A stretch of DNA of 64,000 nt from Achromobacter insolitus (GCF_002209555.1 NZ_NJIF01000006.1:186001-250000); one strand, 5' to 3'. Counted from the stretch's first letter, positions 52,276 through 63,943 are shown. Numbers and translations: made by a program. The notes: generated by a model from the letters alone, not told the origin.

Positions 52276-53183
52276 GTGTCGCGAGCCAGTTCTTCGCGCA
52301 TCCAGTCGACAAAGGCCGCAATGCGTGGATCTTCCAGGCGATTGCGCGGGAACACCAGGTAGTAGGCGAATTCGATGGGCAGGCTGTGCTTCGGGAACAG
52401 CCGCACCAGTTTGCCGGATGCCAGGTCCTGGCTCACCCAGCTCTTCTTCACCAGCGCCACCCCCTGCCCATCGATCGCCGCATCGATCACCAAATGGCTG
52501 GGCCAGAACGAGGGTCCGCGGGTGGCATCCAGGTCATGCACGCCCATGTGCGCCAGCCAGGTACCCCAATTCGGATTGCTGACGTCGTCGTAGGTGCTGT
52601 CGTCGTGCAGCAGCACGTGGTAGCGAAGGTCGGCGAATTCATGGATGGGATGCGGCCCTTGCTGGAGAGCGGGGCTGCAAACGGCGAACACTTCCACGGG
52701 CAGCACCAGTTCCGAGTACAGTCCGGCGTACACGCCGCGTCCGTAGCGGATTTCCATATCTACGGCATCGCGGGAAAAATCCGCCATCAGCTTGGAAGTG
52801 GAGACCTTCAGGTCCAGGTCCGGATGTTGACGGCTGAAGCGGCTCAGCCGCGGGATCAGCCACTTGACGGCAAAAGTCGGTGGCAGATTGATCTTGAGCA
52901 GCGAGGTGCTCTTCTCGCGGTGCAGCTGATAGGTAGCGACCTCCAGTTGCCGGAACGCCTCCTGCACGCCGGGCAGGTAAGCCTTGCCCGCCGGGGTGAG
53001 CGTAAGGATCTTGGAGTCGCGGACGAACAAGGCGATGCCCAGGTTCTCTTCCAGCGACTTGACCTGATGGCTGACCGCCGAAGACGTCACAAACAATTCT
53101 TCGGCCGCTTTGGTGAAGCTCATGTGTCGCGCCGAGACCTCAAATGCGCGCAGCGGATTCAAAGGGGGGATTTTTCTAGCCAT
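52266..53183 (-). CDS. LysR-family regulator, GcvA-like
   Basis: 305 residues from the ATG at 53181-53183. ARKIPPLNPLRAFEVSARHMSFTKAAEEL followed by VTSSAVSHQVKSLE is the GcvA-type helix-turn-helix (about 20-45). The rest is the effector domain with PTFAVKWLIPRLSRF. A second in-frame ATG at 53198 is possible. Neither has a clear Shine-Dalgarno, and both lie just after a perfect stem-loop at 53217-53249. It converges on the amidohydrolase operon, and either that operon or the aldehyde dehydrogenase operon is a likely target. Confidence 0.85.
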   Translation of the reverse strand: MARKIPPLNPLRAFEVSARHMSFTKAAEELFVTSSAVSHQVKSLEENLGIALFVRDSKILTLTPAGKAYLPGVQEAFRQLEVATYQLHREKSTSLLKINLPPTFAVKWLIPRLSRFSRQHPDLDLKVSTSKLMADFSRDAVDMEIRYGRGVYAGLYSELVLPVEVFAVCSPALQQGPHPIHEFADLRYHVLLHDDSTYDDVSNPNWGTWLAHMGVHDLDATRGPSFWPSHLVIDAAIDGQGVALVKKSWVSQDLASGKLVRLFPKHSLPIEFAYYLVFPRNRLEDPRIAAFVDWMREELARDTPA

Positions 53184-53212
53184 AGGAGAAGCGCGCATCC
53201 ATCCGGAGTTGC

Positions 53213-53249
53213 AAAAAAAGTCGCTCATTGGGTGCCAATGAGCGACTTT
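53213..53249 (-). terminator. strong intrinsic terminator (minus strand)
   Basis: Perfect 15-bp arms (53217-53231 and 53235-53249) around a 3-base loop. Read on the minus strand the stem is followed by seven T's (53213-53219). It lies about 70 bases after the end of the aldehyde dehydrogenase gene and immediately before the LysR start, so it should end the operon and isolate the LysR gene, or act as an attenuator for it. Confidence 0.85.
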
Positions 53250-53320
53250 ACTTGGCCTCATGCGAGCCGCGGCGGACTGCGGCGCCGCCGTGTGACTCGT
53301 GACCGGATTCTACCCCCGCT

Positions 53321-54907
53321 TCAGGGCTGCTCCATCGCGCCATCGACCAGGCGCCACACGCCCTGCGGATTCGCCTGCTGCAAGGCAGCGGGAAGCAATT
53401 CGTCGGCGATGTCCTGGTAGCAGACCGGCCGCAGGAACCGGTCTATGGCGCTGCTGCCCACCGAGGAGTACATGGCATTGGAGGTAGCCGGGAACGGCCC
53501 GCCATGCACCATCGCGTGGCAAACCTCGACGCCGGTCGGAAAACCATTGGCCAGGATCCGGCCGCACTTGCGTTCCAGCACAGGCAGCAAGCGGCGCGCG
53601 GCGCTGTGATCACCCTCGTCCAGGTGCAGGGTCGCTGTAAGCTGGCCTTCGAGCAGGTCGGCCACCTGCAGCAGTTCGTCGAGGCTGCGCGCCTTCACCA
53701 CCACGGACGCGGGGCCGAACATTTCGGCCTGCAGCTCGGGCGTGCGCAGCAGGCGCTGGGCATCCGTCACGTACAGCGCTGCCTGGGCGGCATTGGCCTG
53801 GCCGCCGGCCTGCGCGCCGCTGGCCACTCGCTCCACGCCTTCCAGAGCATCCACCTGCGCGCGGCCGCTCTCATAGGCGGCGTGGATGCCTGGCGTGAGC
53901 ATGGTCTGCGCCGCCTTGGCGCTCAGCGCCTTGCCGGCCGCGGTCACGAAGCGCTGCAGATCGGGTCCGTCGATCGCCAGCACCAGGCCGGGATTGGTAC
54001 AGAACTGGCCGGCGCCCATGGTCAGCGAGTCGGCAAAGCCCTGGGCCAATGCCTCGGTCCGCGCCGACAGCGCCCGCGGCAGCAGGAACACGGGGTTGAT
54101 GCTGCTCATCTCGGCATAGACCGGAATCGGCTCGTGGCGGCTGTTGGCGATGCGCAGCAGCGCCAGGCCGCCCTGGCGCGAACCCGTGAAGCCGACCGCC
54201 TTGATGCCGGGGTGCGCGACGAGCGCCTCTCCAATGTCCCTGCCCGCGCCGATCAAGAGGGAGAAGACGCCCTCCGGCATGTCCAGCCGCTCGGCCGCCT
54301 TCTGTATGGCCCGGCCGACGAGTTCCGAGGTGCCCAGGTGCGCGCTGTGCGCCTTCACGATGACTGGCGCACCCGCCGCAAGCGCGGAAGCGGTATCGCC
54401 GCCGGCCACGGAGAAGGCCAGCGGGAAGTTGCTGGCGCCGAACACGGCCACCGGGCCCAGCGGGATCTTGGCCAGGCGCAGGTCGGCGCGTGGAGCCGGC
54501 TGGCGCTCGGGCTGGGCCGTGTCGATCGTGGCGCGCAGGAAATGCCCGTCGCGCACGACCTGCGCAAACAGTCGCAGTTGGCCAGCGGTGCGCGCGCGCT
54601 CGCCGGTCAGGCGGGCCACCGGCAGGCCGCTCTCGGCGTGGGCTCGCTCGATCAGCGCATCGCCCAGCGCCAGGATCTCTTCGGCAATGGCCTCTAGGAA
54701 CGCGGCGCGGCGCTCCAACGGCAGATTGCGATACGAGTCGAAAGCGCGGGTCGCCAGATCCACGGCTCGCTCCACGTCCTCGCGCGAGCCCAGGCCGAAT
54801 TCCGGCTCCGGGATCTCGGCATTGGCCGTGGGATTGAAAGCACGCTGGCTTCCAGCCTGTCCGCGGATGGCTGCTCGGCCGATCAGCATTTCTCCAGTGA
54901 GTTGCAT
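53321..54907 (-). CDS. aldehyde dehydrogenase, 2,5-dioxovalerate (alpha-ketoglutaric semialdehyde) type
   Basis: 528 residues. [24 protein letters not shown] is the cofactor motif of this branch, FTGSRQGG the turn, [12 protein letters not shown] the catalytic Glu and [10 protein letters not shown] the catalytic Cys. The C-terminal [21 protein letters not shown] is characteristic of the 2,5-dioxovalerate dehydrogenase class, which closes oxidative pentose/aldarate or hydroxyproline routes by making 2-oxoglutarate. ATG at 54905-54907 has AGGAAA ahead. It follows a MFS carrier and an iron alcohol dehydrogenase in an operon. Confidence 0.88.
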   Translation of the reverse strand: MQLTGEMLIGRAAIRGQAGSQRAFNPTANAEIPEPEFGLGSREDVERAVDLATRAFDSYRNLPLERRAAFLEAIAEEILALGDALIERAHAESGLPVARLTGERARTAGQLRLFAQVVRDGHFLRATIDTAQPERQPAPRADLRLAKIPLGPVAVFGASNFPLAFSVAGGDTASALAAGAPVIVKAHSAHLGTSELVGRAIQKAAERLDMPEGVFSLLIGAGRDIGEALVAHPGIKAVGFTGSRQGGLALLRIANSRHEPIPVYAEMSSINPVFLLPRALSARTEALAQGFADSLTMGAGQFCTNPGLVLAIDGPDLQRFVTAAGKALSAKAAQTMLTPGIHAAYESGRAQVDALEGVERVASGAQAGGQANAAQAALYVTDAQRLLRTPELQAEMFGPASVVVKARSLDELLQVADLLEGQLTATLHLDEGDHSAARRLLPVLERKCGRILANGFPTGVEVCHAMVHGGPFPATSNAMYSSVGSSAIDRFLRPVCYQDIADELLPAALQQANPQGVWRLVDGAMEQP

Positions 54908-54954
54908 GGGATAGGTTTCCTGTTGGATGGTTGGAATGGGAGTTTGTGGTGGAT

Positions 54955-56286
54955 TCAGTCGTCCAGCGGCTGGCCGCTGCGGTCGCGCGCCATGGCCACG
55001 GCCCCGATGGAGACCACTGCGCAGACGGCGAGGAAGAGCACCACGGGCACATAGCTGCCGCTGAAGTAGGCGATCAGCGCTGTCGCGATCAGCGGCATGG
55101 GGCCGCCGACGAGCGCGGCGCCGATCTGGTAGCCGAGCGACATCCCGGTGTAACGGATCGAAGCCGGAAACGCCTCGGCCAACAGCGTCCCGATCATGGC
55201 CCCGTAGCTGGCCCAGATGATGCCCAGCCCCACGACGATGGCCAGCGCCGCCGCAGGGACGGACTTCTGGTCCAGCAGCCAGAAATACGGGAAGATCCAG
55301 GCAAGGAACGCCAGGCTGCCCAGAATGAAGACCTTCTTGCGGCCGATCCTGTCGGACAGGTAGCCGAAGAACAGCATGAAGGGGAACGCGATCAGCGCGC
55401 AGACCAGCACGATGTTCAGGATGGTGGAGCGTGCAAACCCGTGGTCCATCATGTAGGAGACGGTGAAGGTTGCGTAGAGGAAGAAGGTCGAGGTCTCGAT
55501 GACCTTTGCGCCAATGGCGATCAGCACCTCGCGCCAGTGATGCTGCAGTGTCTCCTTGAGCGGAATGCGCGCACTGCTGCGGGTAGCCTGGATTTTCTTG
55601 AACGAAGGCGTCTCGCCCACGGCATTGCGGATCCACATGCCGATCAGCACGAGCACGATCGAGCCCACGAAGGGAATGCGCCATCCCCAGGACAGGAAGG
55701 CTTCCTCGCTCATGCTGGCGCTCAGCATGGACGTGATGATGTTGCCCAGCGCCAGGCCCAGCACCGCGCCCGTCTGCGGCACGGCGCCATAGAAGCCGCG
55801 CTTGGTGCGCGGCGAGTACTCCACCGCCAGCAATACGCCGCCGCCCCACTCGCCGCCCAGCGCCAGGCCCTGCAACAGACGCAATATGGTCAGTAGTATG
55901 GGCGCGGCCAGGCCGATCTGCGCGTAGTTGGGTAGGAGCCCCATAAGCACGGTGGACAGGCCCATGATGGACAACGTCATGGCCAAGGTCTTCTTGCGGC
56001 CGACGCGATCGCCGATATGCGAAAAGATCACGCCGCCCAGCGGCCGGATGAGGAACGCCAGCGCGAAGGTCGCCAGCGCCAGCATCTGGCTCACCAGCGC
56101 GTTGTCGCTGGGGAAGAACTGCTTGGCAAAAATGATGGACGACATCGTTCCATAGAGGAAGTAGTCATACCATTCGATGGTGCTGCCGACGGCGCTCCCG
56201 AAGAGTGCGCGGCGACGCTCGGCGTCCGGAACCATGGTCTCCTTGGAGCTCATGGAATCCATTGCGTTTAAAGAGGTGCTGCTCAT
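54955..56286 (-). CDS. MFS transporter, metabolite:H+ symporter (MHS) family
   Basis: 443 residues, twelve membrane helices. [22 protein letters not shown] is the MHS start, [23 protein letters not shown] the loop 2-3 motif and [21 protein letters not shown] the helix 4-5 block. These carriers import organic acids such as shikimate, citrate or protocatechuate. Here it would bring in the acid oxidised by the neighbouring dehydrogenases. GGTGGAG precedes the ATG. Confidence 0.92.
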   Translation of the reverse strand: MSSTSLNAMDSMSSKETMVPDAERRRALFGSAVGSTIEWYDYFLYGTMSSIIFAKQFFPSDNALVSQMLALATFALAFLIRPLGGVIFSHIGDRVGRKKTLAMTLSIMGLSTVLMGLLPNYAQIGLAAPILLTILRLLQGLALGGEWGGGVLLAVEYSPRTKRGFYGAVPQTGAVLGLALGNIITSMLSASMSEEAFLSWGWRIPFVGSIVLVLIGMWIRNAVGETPSFKKIQATRSSARIPLKETLQHHWREVLIAIGAKVIETSTFFLYATFTVSYMMDHGFARSTILNIVLVCALIAFPFMLFFGYLSDRIGRKKVFILGSLAFLAWIFPYFWLLDQKSVPAAALAIVVGLGIIWASYGAMIGTLLAEAFPASIRYTGMSLGYQIGAALVGGPMPLIATALIAYFSGSYVPVVLFLAVCAVVSIGAVAMARDRSGQPLDD

Positions 56287-56377
56287 GTCTCCACCTGCTT
56301 CTTTCTATGTTTGGCTATGGTTTCGTCATGCACGCCCATGAGCGGCCCGGCTGCGGCCGCCTGGGCATGCGTGGAAT

Positions 56378-57511
56378 TCACATCGATTGCCGCAGCATCT
56401 CGACGTAGTCCGCGGCGGACGCTTCCCGCGGGTTGGTGCGGTGGCTGTGATCGGCCAGCGCGCCCTGCACGATGCGGTCGAACAGCGCTTCGTCCACGCC
56501 GAGCTGCCCCAGGCCCGTCGGCAACTGCAGTGCGCGGGACTTGGCAACCAGCGCATCCTCGATCGACACGGAAGCCGGCAGGCCCATGGCCTGCGACAGG
56601 CGCGCGATCTTGTCCTCGCGCACCACCGATTCGGCGCCGCGGTTGTAGCGGATCACCGCCGGCAGCAGGATCGCGTTGAGCGTGCCATGGTGCAGCTTGG
56701 GATTGATGCCGCCCAGCGAATGGCTGAGGCTGTGCACGCATCCCAGGCCCTTCTGGAACGCCAGCGCGCCCTGTAGCGAGGCGCTCATCATGTTGGTGCG
56801 CGCTTCGATATCGGCAGGCTCGTGAAAAGCCCGCTCGATGTGGCGCCAGGCTCGCCACAGGCCGTCCAGCGCGATGCCGTCCGCCGGCGGGTTGAAGGCC
56901 GGGGCCAGGAAGGTCTCGATGCAATGCGCGATTGCATCCATGCCGGTCGCCGCCGTCAGTCCGGCGGGCAGGCCCAGCGTAAGCGCCGGATCACAGATCG
57001 CCACCTTGGGAATCACATACGGAGAGAGGATGCCGACCTTGCGCCCGTCGTCGAGGATGATGATGGCGCCACGCCCGACTTCGCTGCCCGTGCCTGCGGT
57101 CGTCGGAATGGCGACTATGGGCAGCGTGGCGGCAGTGATGCGCTGCAGCCCGCCCTCGATCAGCGCGAACTGGCGCAACGGCCCTTCGTGGCGGGCAGCC
57201 ACGGCCACCGCCTTGGCCAGGTCGATCGACGAGCCCCCGCCCACGGCGACGATGCCGTCGCAGCCACCGGTCTTCAGGGCTTCGACACCCGCGCGGACTG
57301 CCGATTCGGACGGGTTGGACGGCGTCTCGTTGAAAACTGTGCCCGGCTGGCCGAGCACGGACTGCACCTTCTCGACGATGCCGGCGGCTTGCACGCCCTT
57401 GTCCGTCACGATGCAGGGTTTCGCAATACCCAGCTTGTCGCAGACCTCTTTCAGTTCAGCCAGGGCGCCGGCGCCGAAACGCACTTCGGTCACGTAATTG
57501 ATCAAAGCCAT
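56378..57511 (-). CDS. iron-containing alcohol dehydrogenase
   Basis: 377 residues of the group III ADH family. VGGGSSIDLAKAVA (near 90-103) is the NAD phosphate loop, PTTAGTGSEVGRGAII the next block, and the metal ligands are Asp near 194 with the His in GMDAIAHCIE, GCVHSLSHSLGG and the HHGTLNAILL stretch. It oxidises an alcohol or hydroxy acid. It is the first gene of the minus-strand operon with the MHS carrier and dioxovalerate-type dehydrogenase, divergent from a LysR gene. Confidence 0.9.
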   Translation of the reverse strand: MALINYVTEVRFGAGALAELKEVCDKLGIAKPCIVTDKGVQAAGIVEKVQSVLGQPGTVFNETPSNPSESAVRAGVEALKTGGCDGIVAVGGGSSIDLAKAVAVAARHEGPLRQFALIEGGLQRITAATLPIVAIPTTAGTGSEVGRGAIIILDDGRKVGILSPYVIPKVAICDPALTLGLPAGLTAATGMDAIAHCIETFLAPAFNPPADGIALDGLWRAWRHIERAFHEPADIEARTNMMSASLQGALAFQKGLGCVHSLSHSLGGINPKLHHGTLNAILLPAVIRYNRGAESVVREDKIARLSQAMGLPASVSIEDALVAKSRALQLPTGLGQLGVDEALFDRIVQGALADHSHRTNPREASAADYVEMLRQSM

Positions 57512-57610
57512 ATTGCCTCTTCGTTAAAACAGTTTGCGAAGGGCAGTCTAGGGAGGCGGCCGATTTCGGTACACTGACAGCTTGCGATAGAGATATAACT
57601 TTTATTCATA

Positions 57611-58561
57611 GTGAATCCCGCGCCGAGTCTGAATTCCGTGATGTCGCGGCTGCACGCGAAGCAGTTGCGGCTGCTCATCGCCATCGAGGAAAGCGGCTCC
57701 CTGCTTGGCGCGGCGGACAAGGTCGGACTCACCCAGCCCGGTGCGAGCAAGGCCTTGCGCGAGCTGGAACAGACCTTCCAGGTCGAACTCTTCGCACGCA
57801 CCAACCGAGGGTTAATACCTAATGAAGCCGGAAAGTGCGTGTTGCGGTTTGCGCGACTGATCCAGGCCGACATCAATAACCTGAGGTTTGAGCTGGAAGC
57901 GATTGCCAGCGGCGCGGGCGGCCGGCTGGCGATCGGGACCATCATGGGCGCGGTGCCCCTGCTGACCGACGTGATCTCCGACCTGCTCCAGCAGCAGCCT
58001 CGCACGACCGTGGAAGTGGTGGAGGACACCAGCGAAACCCTGCTGGACCTGGTGGACCGCGGCCGCCTGGACGCGGCCATCTGCCGCTCCTCGGTAAGCA
58101 GGACGCCGGACATTTACGAATCGATCTTTATCAAGGACGAATCGCTCTCCGTGATCGCCAACGTCGACCACCCCGCCATGGGATCGGAATCCGTCGAGTT
58201 GACCGACCTGCAGGACAGCCGCTGGGTGGTCTACCGCGCCCACATGCCCATGCGCCGGCTGCTGGAACGCGAGTTCCACGAAGCGCAGCTCAACTTCCCG
58301 CTACACCTGGTCGAGACCACCTCCACGCTCACCACCCTATCCCTGCTCAGCCGCAATACCGACCTGGTGGCCCTGGTGTCCGACGACGTGGCGAACTACT
58401 TCTGCCGCCACCACCTCGTCGGCGTGCTGCCTCTGCACCTCAAATCGCGCAGCGAACCTTATGAGCTGGTGCTGAGAAATGGCGCGCCACGCAGCCCCAC
58501 GCTCAACCTGTTGCTGGAATCCCTGAACCGCGTGCTGACCGCCGGCTCGCTCCAGGGTTGA
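57611..58561 (+). CDS. LysR-family regulator
   Basis: 316 residues if GTG at 57611 is used; the ATG at 57641 is an alternative and neither has a good Shine-Dalgarno. The helix-turn-helix is LLGAADKVGLTQPGASKALRELEQTFQVELFART, and the effector domain fills the rest. It is divergent from the alcohol dehydrogenase gene by 99 bases and probably activates that operon. A short AT-rich patch (about 57585-57610) lies in the gap. Confidence 0.88.
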   Translation: MNPAPSLNSVMSRLHAKQLRLLIAIEESGSLLGAADKVGLTQPGASKALRELEQTFQVELFARTNRGLIPNEAGKCVLRFARLIQADINNLRFELEAIASGAGGRLAIGTIMGAVPLLTDVISDLLQQQPRTTVEVVEDTSETLLDLVDRGRLDAAICRSSVSRTPDIYESIFIKDESLSVIANVDHPAMGSESVELTDLQDSRWVVYRAHMPMRRLLEREFHEAQLNFPLHLVETTSTLTTLSLLSRNTDLVALVSDDVANYFCRHHLVGVLPLHLKSRSEPYELVLRNGAPRSPTLNLLLESLNRVLTAGSLQG

Positions 58562-58630
58562 CCCCAGGTTCCGCCTCGTTCAAGGGAATTCGACGGCAGC
58601 CGCCAATATGTAACAGCGCGCCTTCCCCCC

Positions 58631-58658
58631 TTGAACCCTAGAACATCATCCCTATAAT
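58631..58658 (+). promoter_or_regulatory. groESL promoter (sigma-70 with sigma-32-like elements)
   Basis: TTGAAC (58631-58636) and TATAAT (58653-58658) are spaced by 16 bases. CTTGAA at the -35 side and CCCTATAA at the -10 side also resemble the heat-shock sigma-32 pattern, so both holoenzymes may use it. The -10 directly abuts the CIRCE element. Confidence 0.75.
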
Positions 58659-58684
58659 TAGCACTCGACACCGGTGAGTGCTAA
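58658..58684. promoter_or_regulatory. CIRCE element (HrcA operator)
   Basis: TTAGCACTC, nine bases, GAGTGCTAA: a perfect copy of the CIRCE inverted repeat. It overlaps the last base of the groESL -10 box, so HrcA would block transcription until heat or client load titrates it through GroEL. Confidence 0.95.
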
Positions 58685-58742
58685 CAACGTTCCCGGGCCT
58701 AACCGATCATTTCCTTCTCTTTTTTTGCAACAGGAGTTCCTC

Positions 58743-59030
58743 ATGGCCTTGCGTCCCCTGGGCGATCGCGTGATCGTCAAACGCCTCGAAAACGAGCGCA
58801 AGACTGCATCGGGCATCGTTATCCCCGACAGCGCCGCCGAAAAGCCCGATCAGGGTGAAGTCGTGGCCGTCGGCCCCGGCAAGAAGACCGAAGACGGCAA
58901 GATCCTGCCGGTCGACCTGAAGGCTGGCGACAAGGTGCTGTTCGGCAAGTACGCCGGCCAGTCCGTGAAGGTTGACGGCGAAGAGCTGCTCGTCATCCGC
59001 GAGGACGAAATCCTCGCCGTGGTCCAGTAA
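58743..59030 (+). CDS. groES: co-chaperonin GroES
   Basis: 95 residues starting [20 protein letters not shown], with CAGGAG 6 bases ahead. The mobile loop ([18 protein letters not shown]) and the roof segment are intact. It caps GroEL and is co-transcribed with it; the gap to groEL is 37 bases. Controlled by CIRCE/HrcA and possibly sigma-32. Confidence 0.98.
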   Translation: MALRPLGDRVIVKRLENERKTASGIVIPDSAAEKPDQGEVVAVGPGKKTEDGKILPVDLKAGDKVLFGKYAGQSVKVDGEELLVIREDEILAVVQ

Positions 59031-59064
59031 ACCCCGCCTCAAACGAATTTTCGAAGGAAGCTAA

Positions 59065-60708
<1,644 letters not shown>

Positions 60709-60763
60709 GTCCAGCCCTCCTTGCAAGGCCTCCCCGGCTCCGGCCGGGGAATGCAGTATCCCG

Positions 60764-60796
60764 AAAAACCCCCGGTCCTTCGCCCCGGGGGTTTTT
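60764..60796 (+). terminator. groESL intrinsic terminator
   Basis: A 12-bp stem, AAAAACCCCCGG against CCGGGGGTTTTT, with a 9-base loop and a following CTTTT run begins 55 bases after the groEL stop. A smaller GC hairpin (CCCCGG/CCGGGG) lies just before it at 60733-60750. Confidence 0.9.
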
Positions 60797-60909
60797 CTTT
60801 TCCCGCGCAACGCGGCCTCACTAGCGAACACGTTTGCGCACAATCTGCGGGTTTCGCCGCGGCGCATGCGTCCCTACAATGAAGGCTCCCCCAGAAAGAG
60901 CCGAGCCCC

Positions 60910-61836
60910 ATGCGTTTTCCGAAGACCCTGTTGCGTACGCTGCACCCGTCCGAAATCGGCGGGCTGCTGATGGACTCCGCCAAGCAGTGGTCGACCCATC
61001 GCGCGTCGAGCAAAGGCGCGGCGCTGGCGCTGTACATGGTGTTTTCGCTTGCGCCCATGCTGATCCTGGTGATCGCGGTGGCGGGCGCATTCTTCGGCGA
61101 GGACGCCGTGCGCTCGGAGTTGTTTTCGCAGCTGCGCGACCTGACCGGCGAACGCGGCGCTGAAGTCATCCAGACCGTGCTGGCCAGCGCCCATGAATCG
61201 GGCAAAGGCTGGATCGCGGCCCTGATCTCCATTTTTGTGCTGATCTTCAGCGCCACCACGGCCTTCGCGGAACTGAAGGCCAGCCTGGACGAACTATGGG
61301 AGGTCTCGGCCAACCAGAAAGGCGGGCTGCACGGCATGGTCCGCAGCCGCATGCTGTCGTTTGGACTGGTGCTGGTGCTGGCGCTGTTCCTGTTGATCTC
61401 GCTGACAGTGAACGCCGCTCTCGGCGCCGCGCGCACCTACTACGGCGATTTGTGGACGGCGTCGTCGTTCGCCTTGGTGGCGGAATGGATCTCCAGCCTG
61501 TTTTCGTTTTCCATCGTGGTGGCGCTCTTCGCGGTCATCTATAAGCTGCTGCCCAGCGCCAGGATTTCGTGGCCGGACGTGATACCCGGAGCCATCGTGA
61601 CGGCGGCGCTGTTCCTGGTGGGCAAGTGGGGCATTGGCCTCTACCTCAGCCGCGGCGCGGCCGTGTCCGCTTACGGCGCGGCGGGATCGCTGATCGCGCT
61701 GCTGCTGTGGATCTACTATTCAGCGCAGATCTTCTTCTTTGGTGCGGTGTTCACGCGCCAGTTTGCGCTGCGGTTCGGCAGGAAAAACCCGCCCGGGACG
61801 GCCACGGTGGATTCAACCGCCGCGCCCGGCTCCTGA
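60910..61836 (+). CDS. YihY/BrkB-family inner-membrane protein
   Basis: 308 residues, about six membrane helices. KGAALALYMVFSLAPMLILVIAVAG is the family opening and RTYYGDLWTASSF, LPSARISWPDVIPGAI, YGAAGSLIALLLWIYYSAQIFFFGAVF are the conserved later blocks. BrkB was once linked to serum resistance in Bordetella but its biochemical role is unclear. It has its own unit after the groESL terminator and is convergent with the MarR gene. Confidence 0.9.
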   Translation: MRFPKTLLRTLHPSEIGGLLMDSAKQWSTHRASSKGAALALYMVFSLAPMLILVIAVAGAFFGEDAVRSELFSQLRDLTGERGAEVIQTVLASAHESGKGWIAALISIFVLIFSATTAFAELKASLDELWEVSANQKGGLHGMVRSRMLSFGLVLVLALFLLISLTVNAALGAARTYYGDLWTASSFALVAEWISSLFSFSIVVALFAVIYKLLPSARISWPDVIPGAIVTAALFLVGKWGIGLYLSRGAAVSAYGAAGSLIALLLWIYYSAQIFFFGAVFTRQFALRFGRKNPPGTATVDSTAAPGS

Positions 61837-61847
61837 ACGCCGCACCG

Positions 61848-62345
61848 TCACGTCGCGGCGCCGTCCTGTTGTTCCAGCCCTGCCATCAGGCGCAGGCATT
61901 TCAGGAACACGGGCCGCAGGTCCTCCGGTATGGGCGCCAGCACCTCCGCTTCCACGGCGGCATCCTGCGGCAGGATGCGCGCCAGCAACGCAACCCCCTC
62001 TTCCGTGATCTCCAGCGCGTAAGCCCGGCCGTCCTGCGCTGAGCGCTTGCGGCGCACATAGCCCTTCTTGGTCATGCGGGCAATCATCTCGGCGAAGGAA
62101 TTGCGGTCCAGCGCGATCAGTTCGGCGATCCGGTTCTGCGTTGCGCCCGGATTCTGGTAGACGGTGATCAGCAGCGCCTTCTGGCGCGGCGTCAGGTCTT
62201 CATCGGGAAAGGCCTGCGCAAACAGGGCTTCGGCGCGGAAATGGGCGCGACGCAGCAGATGGGAGGCGACCTGGGTCAGGTCGAACGCCTGCAAGGCCTG
62301 GGGAGCGGCCTGCTCGGCACGGGCGGGTCTGGCGTTGGCGGTCAT
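61848..62345 (-). CDS. MarR-family transcriptional regulator
   Basis: 165 residues from the ATG at 62343-62345 with GGAAG ahead. The winged helix is TPRQKALLITVYQNPGATQNRIAELI followed by DRNSFAEMIARMTKKGYVRRKRSAQDGRAYALEIT (about 52-110). It is divergent from an aldehyde dehydrogenase gene across a gap that contains a perfect 12-bp palindrome. It is probably a repressor of that catabolic operon released by a pathway intermediate. Confidence 0.9.
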   Translation of the reverse strand: MTANARPARAEQAAPQALQAFDLTQVASHLLRRAHFRAEALFAQAFPDEDLTPRQKALLITVYQNPGATQNRIAELIALDRNSFAEMIARMTKKGYVRRKRSAQDGRAYALEITEEGVALLARILPQDAAVEAEVLAPIPEDLRPVFLKCLRLMAGLEQQDGAAT

Positions 62346-62443
62346 CGGGCTTCCAAGGGATACGCCTGGCGATTGTAGGCGCTGGCATGGACAAAATCGG
62401 CCATGGAGGGAGACCTTGCGCTTCTTTTGATCCGCCAATATAG

Positions 62444-62455
62444 TACGTATACGTA
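62444..62455. promoter_or_regulatory. candidate MarR operator
   Basis: TACGTATACGTA is a perfect 12-bp palindrome in the gap between the divergent MarR and aldehyde dehydrogenase genes, embedded in AT-rich flanks (about 30 bases ahead of the dehydrogenase start). Confidence 0.65.
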
Positions 62456-62485
62456 TTTATTTTACATCCCCACCGAGTGCTGGAC

Positions 62486-63943
62486 ATGACGATCCGACAA
62501 TTGCGCAACTACATCGACGGCCGCTTCGAAGACGGCGCGTCCACCTTCAACAAGCACAGCCCGGTGGATGGGCGGCTGATCGCACACGTCCACGAAGCGG
62601 GCCGCGACCAGGTGGACCGCGCCGTCGCGGCTGCGCACCGCGCTTTGCCGGCCTGGGCGGGATTGCCGGTGGCTGCGCGCACGGATTATCTGCTGGCGCT
62701 GGCCGATGGCATCGCTCGGCGCTTCGACGACTTCCTGCAGGCCGAGATCGGCGACACAGGCAAGCCGGTGGGCTGGGCGGGCAAGATCGATATCCCGCGC
62801 GGTGCGGCGAATTTCCGCGCCTTTGCCGAGCTGGCGCGCACGCTGGACATGGAAAGCTACATGACGGACACCCCGGACGGCAGGCAGGCGCTGAACTATG
62901 CCTACCGCAAGCCGCTGGGCGTGGTGGGCGTGATTTCCCCGTGGAATCTGCCGCTGCTGTTGCTGACCTGGAAGGTGGCGCCCGCGCTGGCCTTCGGCAA
63001 TACGGTGCTCATGAAGCCATCCGAAGTCACGCCCTCCACGGCCACCCTGCTGGCTGAAGTGGCCCACGAAGCCGGCCTGCCAGCCGGCGTGCTGAACCTG
63101 GCGCATGGCTTCGGTCCGGCTTCGGCGGGGGAATTCATGACCACGCATCCTGACATCGACGGCATCACTTTCACGGGAGAGTCCGCGACGGGCGCCGCCA
63201 TCATGCGGGCCGTAGCGCCCGGCGTGAAGCCGGTGTCCTTCGAGCTGGGCGGCAAGAACGCCGCGCTGGTGTTCGCCGACGCGGACTTCGACGCTGCCGT
63301 GGACGGCGTGACGCAATCCGTGTTCGCCAATTGCGGGCAAGTCTGCCTGTGCACCGAACGCGTCTACGTCGAACGTCCGATCTATGAACGCTTTGTCGCG
63401 GCGCTGGCGGCGCGGGCCGAAGCCTTGCGCATCGGCTGGCCCATGGACCCCGCCACCGAGATGGGGCCGCTGGTGTCGCGCGAACATCGCGAGAAAGTGC
63501 TGTCCTACTTTGCGCTGGCGCGCGAGGAAGGCGCAACGGTCGTGACCGGTGGCGGCGTGCCGGCGTTCGGCGACGCGCGCGATCACGGCGCCTATGTGCA
63601 ACCCACGATCTGGACCGGTCTGGCGGAGGACGCCCGCTGCATCAAGGAGGAGGTCTTTGGCCCGGTCTGCCATGTGGCGCCTTTCGACACGGAAGACGAA
63701 GCCATCCGCCTGGCCAACGATACGCGCTATGGCCTGGCCGCCGCGGTATGGACCCAGAACCTCGCGCGCGGACACCGCGTGGCCCAGGCCATGAAGGTGG
63801 GGCTGGCCTGGGTCAATTGCTGGTTCCTGCGCGACCTGCGCACGCCGTTCGGCGGCAGCGGGCTGTCGGGGATCGGCCGCGAGGGCGGCCGCCATTCGCT
63901 GCATTTCTATACCGAACCCACCAACGTCTGCATTAAGCTCTGA
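62486..63943 (+). CDS. 2-hydroxymuconate / 2-aminomuconate semialdehyde dehydrogenase-like
   Basis: 485 residues. PWNLPLLLLTWKVAPALAFGNTVLMKPSE is the NAD site, FTGESATG the turn, FELGGKNAALVF the catalytic Glu and ANCGQVCLCTERVYVE the catalytic Cys. The N-terminus (LRNYIDGRFEDG) and NCWFLRDLRTPFGG resemble the muconic semialdehyde dehydrogenase branch used in meta-cleavage of catechols and in 2-aminophenol / 3-hydroxyanthranilate catabolism. ATG at 62486 is preferred to a GTG three codons earlier. The gene just beyond starts a further unit that is cut. Confidence 0.85.
   Translation: MTIRQLRNYIDGRFEDGASTFNKHSPVDGRLIAHVHEAGRDQVDRAVAAAHRALPAWAGLPVAARTDYLLALADGIARRFDDFLQAEIGDTGKPVGWAGKIDIPRGAANFRAFAELARTLDMESYMTDTPDGRQALNYAYRKPLGVVGVISPWNLPLLLLTWKVAPALAFGNTVLMKPSEVTPSTATLLAEVAHEAGLPAGVLNLAHGFGPASAGEFMTTHPDIDGITFTGESATGAAIMRAVAPGVKPVSFELGGKNAALVFADADFDAAVDGVTQSVFANCGQVCLCTERVYVERPIYERFVAALAARAEALRIGWPMDPATEMGPLVSREHREKVLSYFALAREEGATVVTGGGVPAFGDARDHGAYVQPTIWTGLAEDARCIKEEVFGPVCHVAPFDTEDEAIRLANDTRYGLAAAVWTQNLARGHRVAQAMKVGLAWVNCWFLRDLRTPFGGSGLSGIGREGGRHSLHFYTEPTNVCIKL

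Noticed and set aside
54908-55849. Extension of the aldehyde dehydrogenase frame into the MFS gene
   Set aside because: The dehydrogenase start at 54907 has a good ribosome site and the extension is an out-of-frame reading of the transporter.
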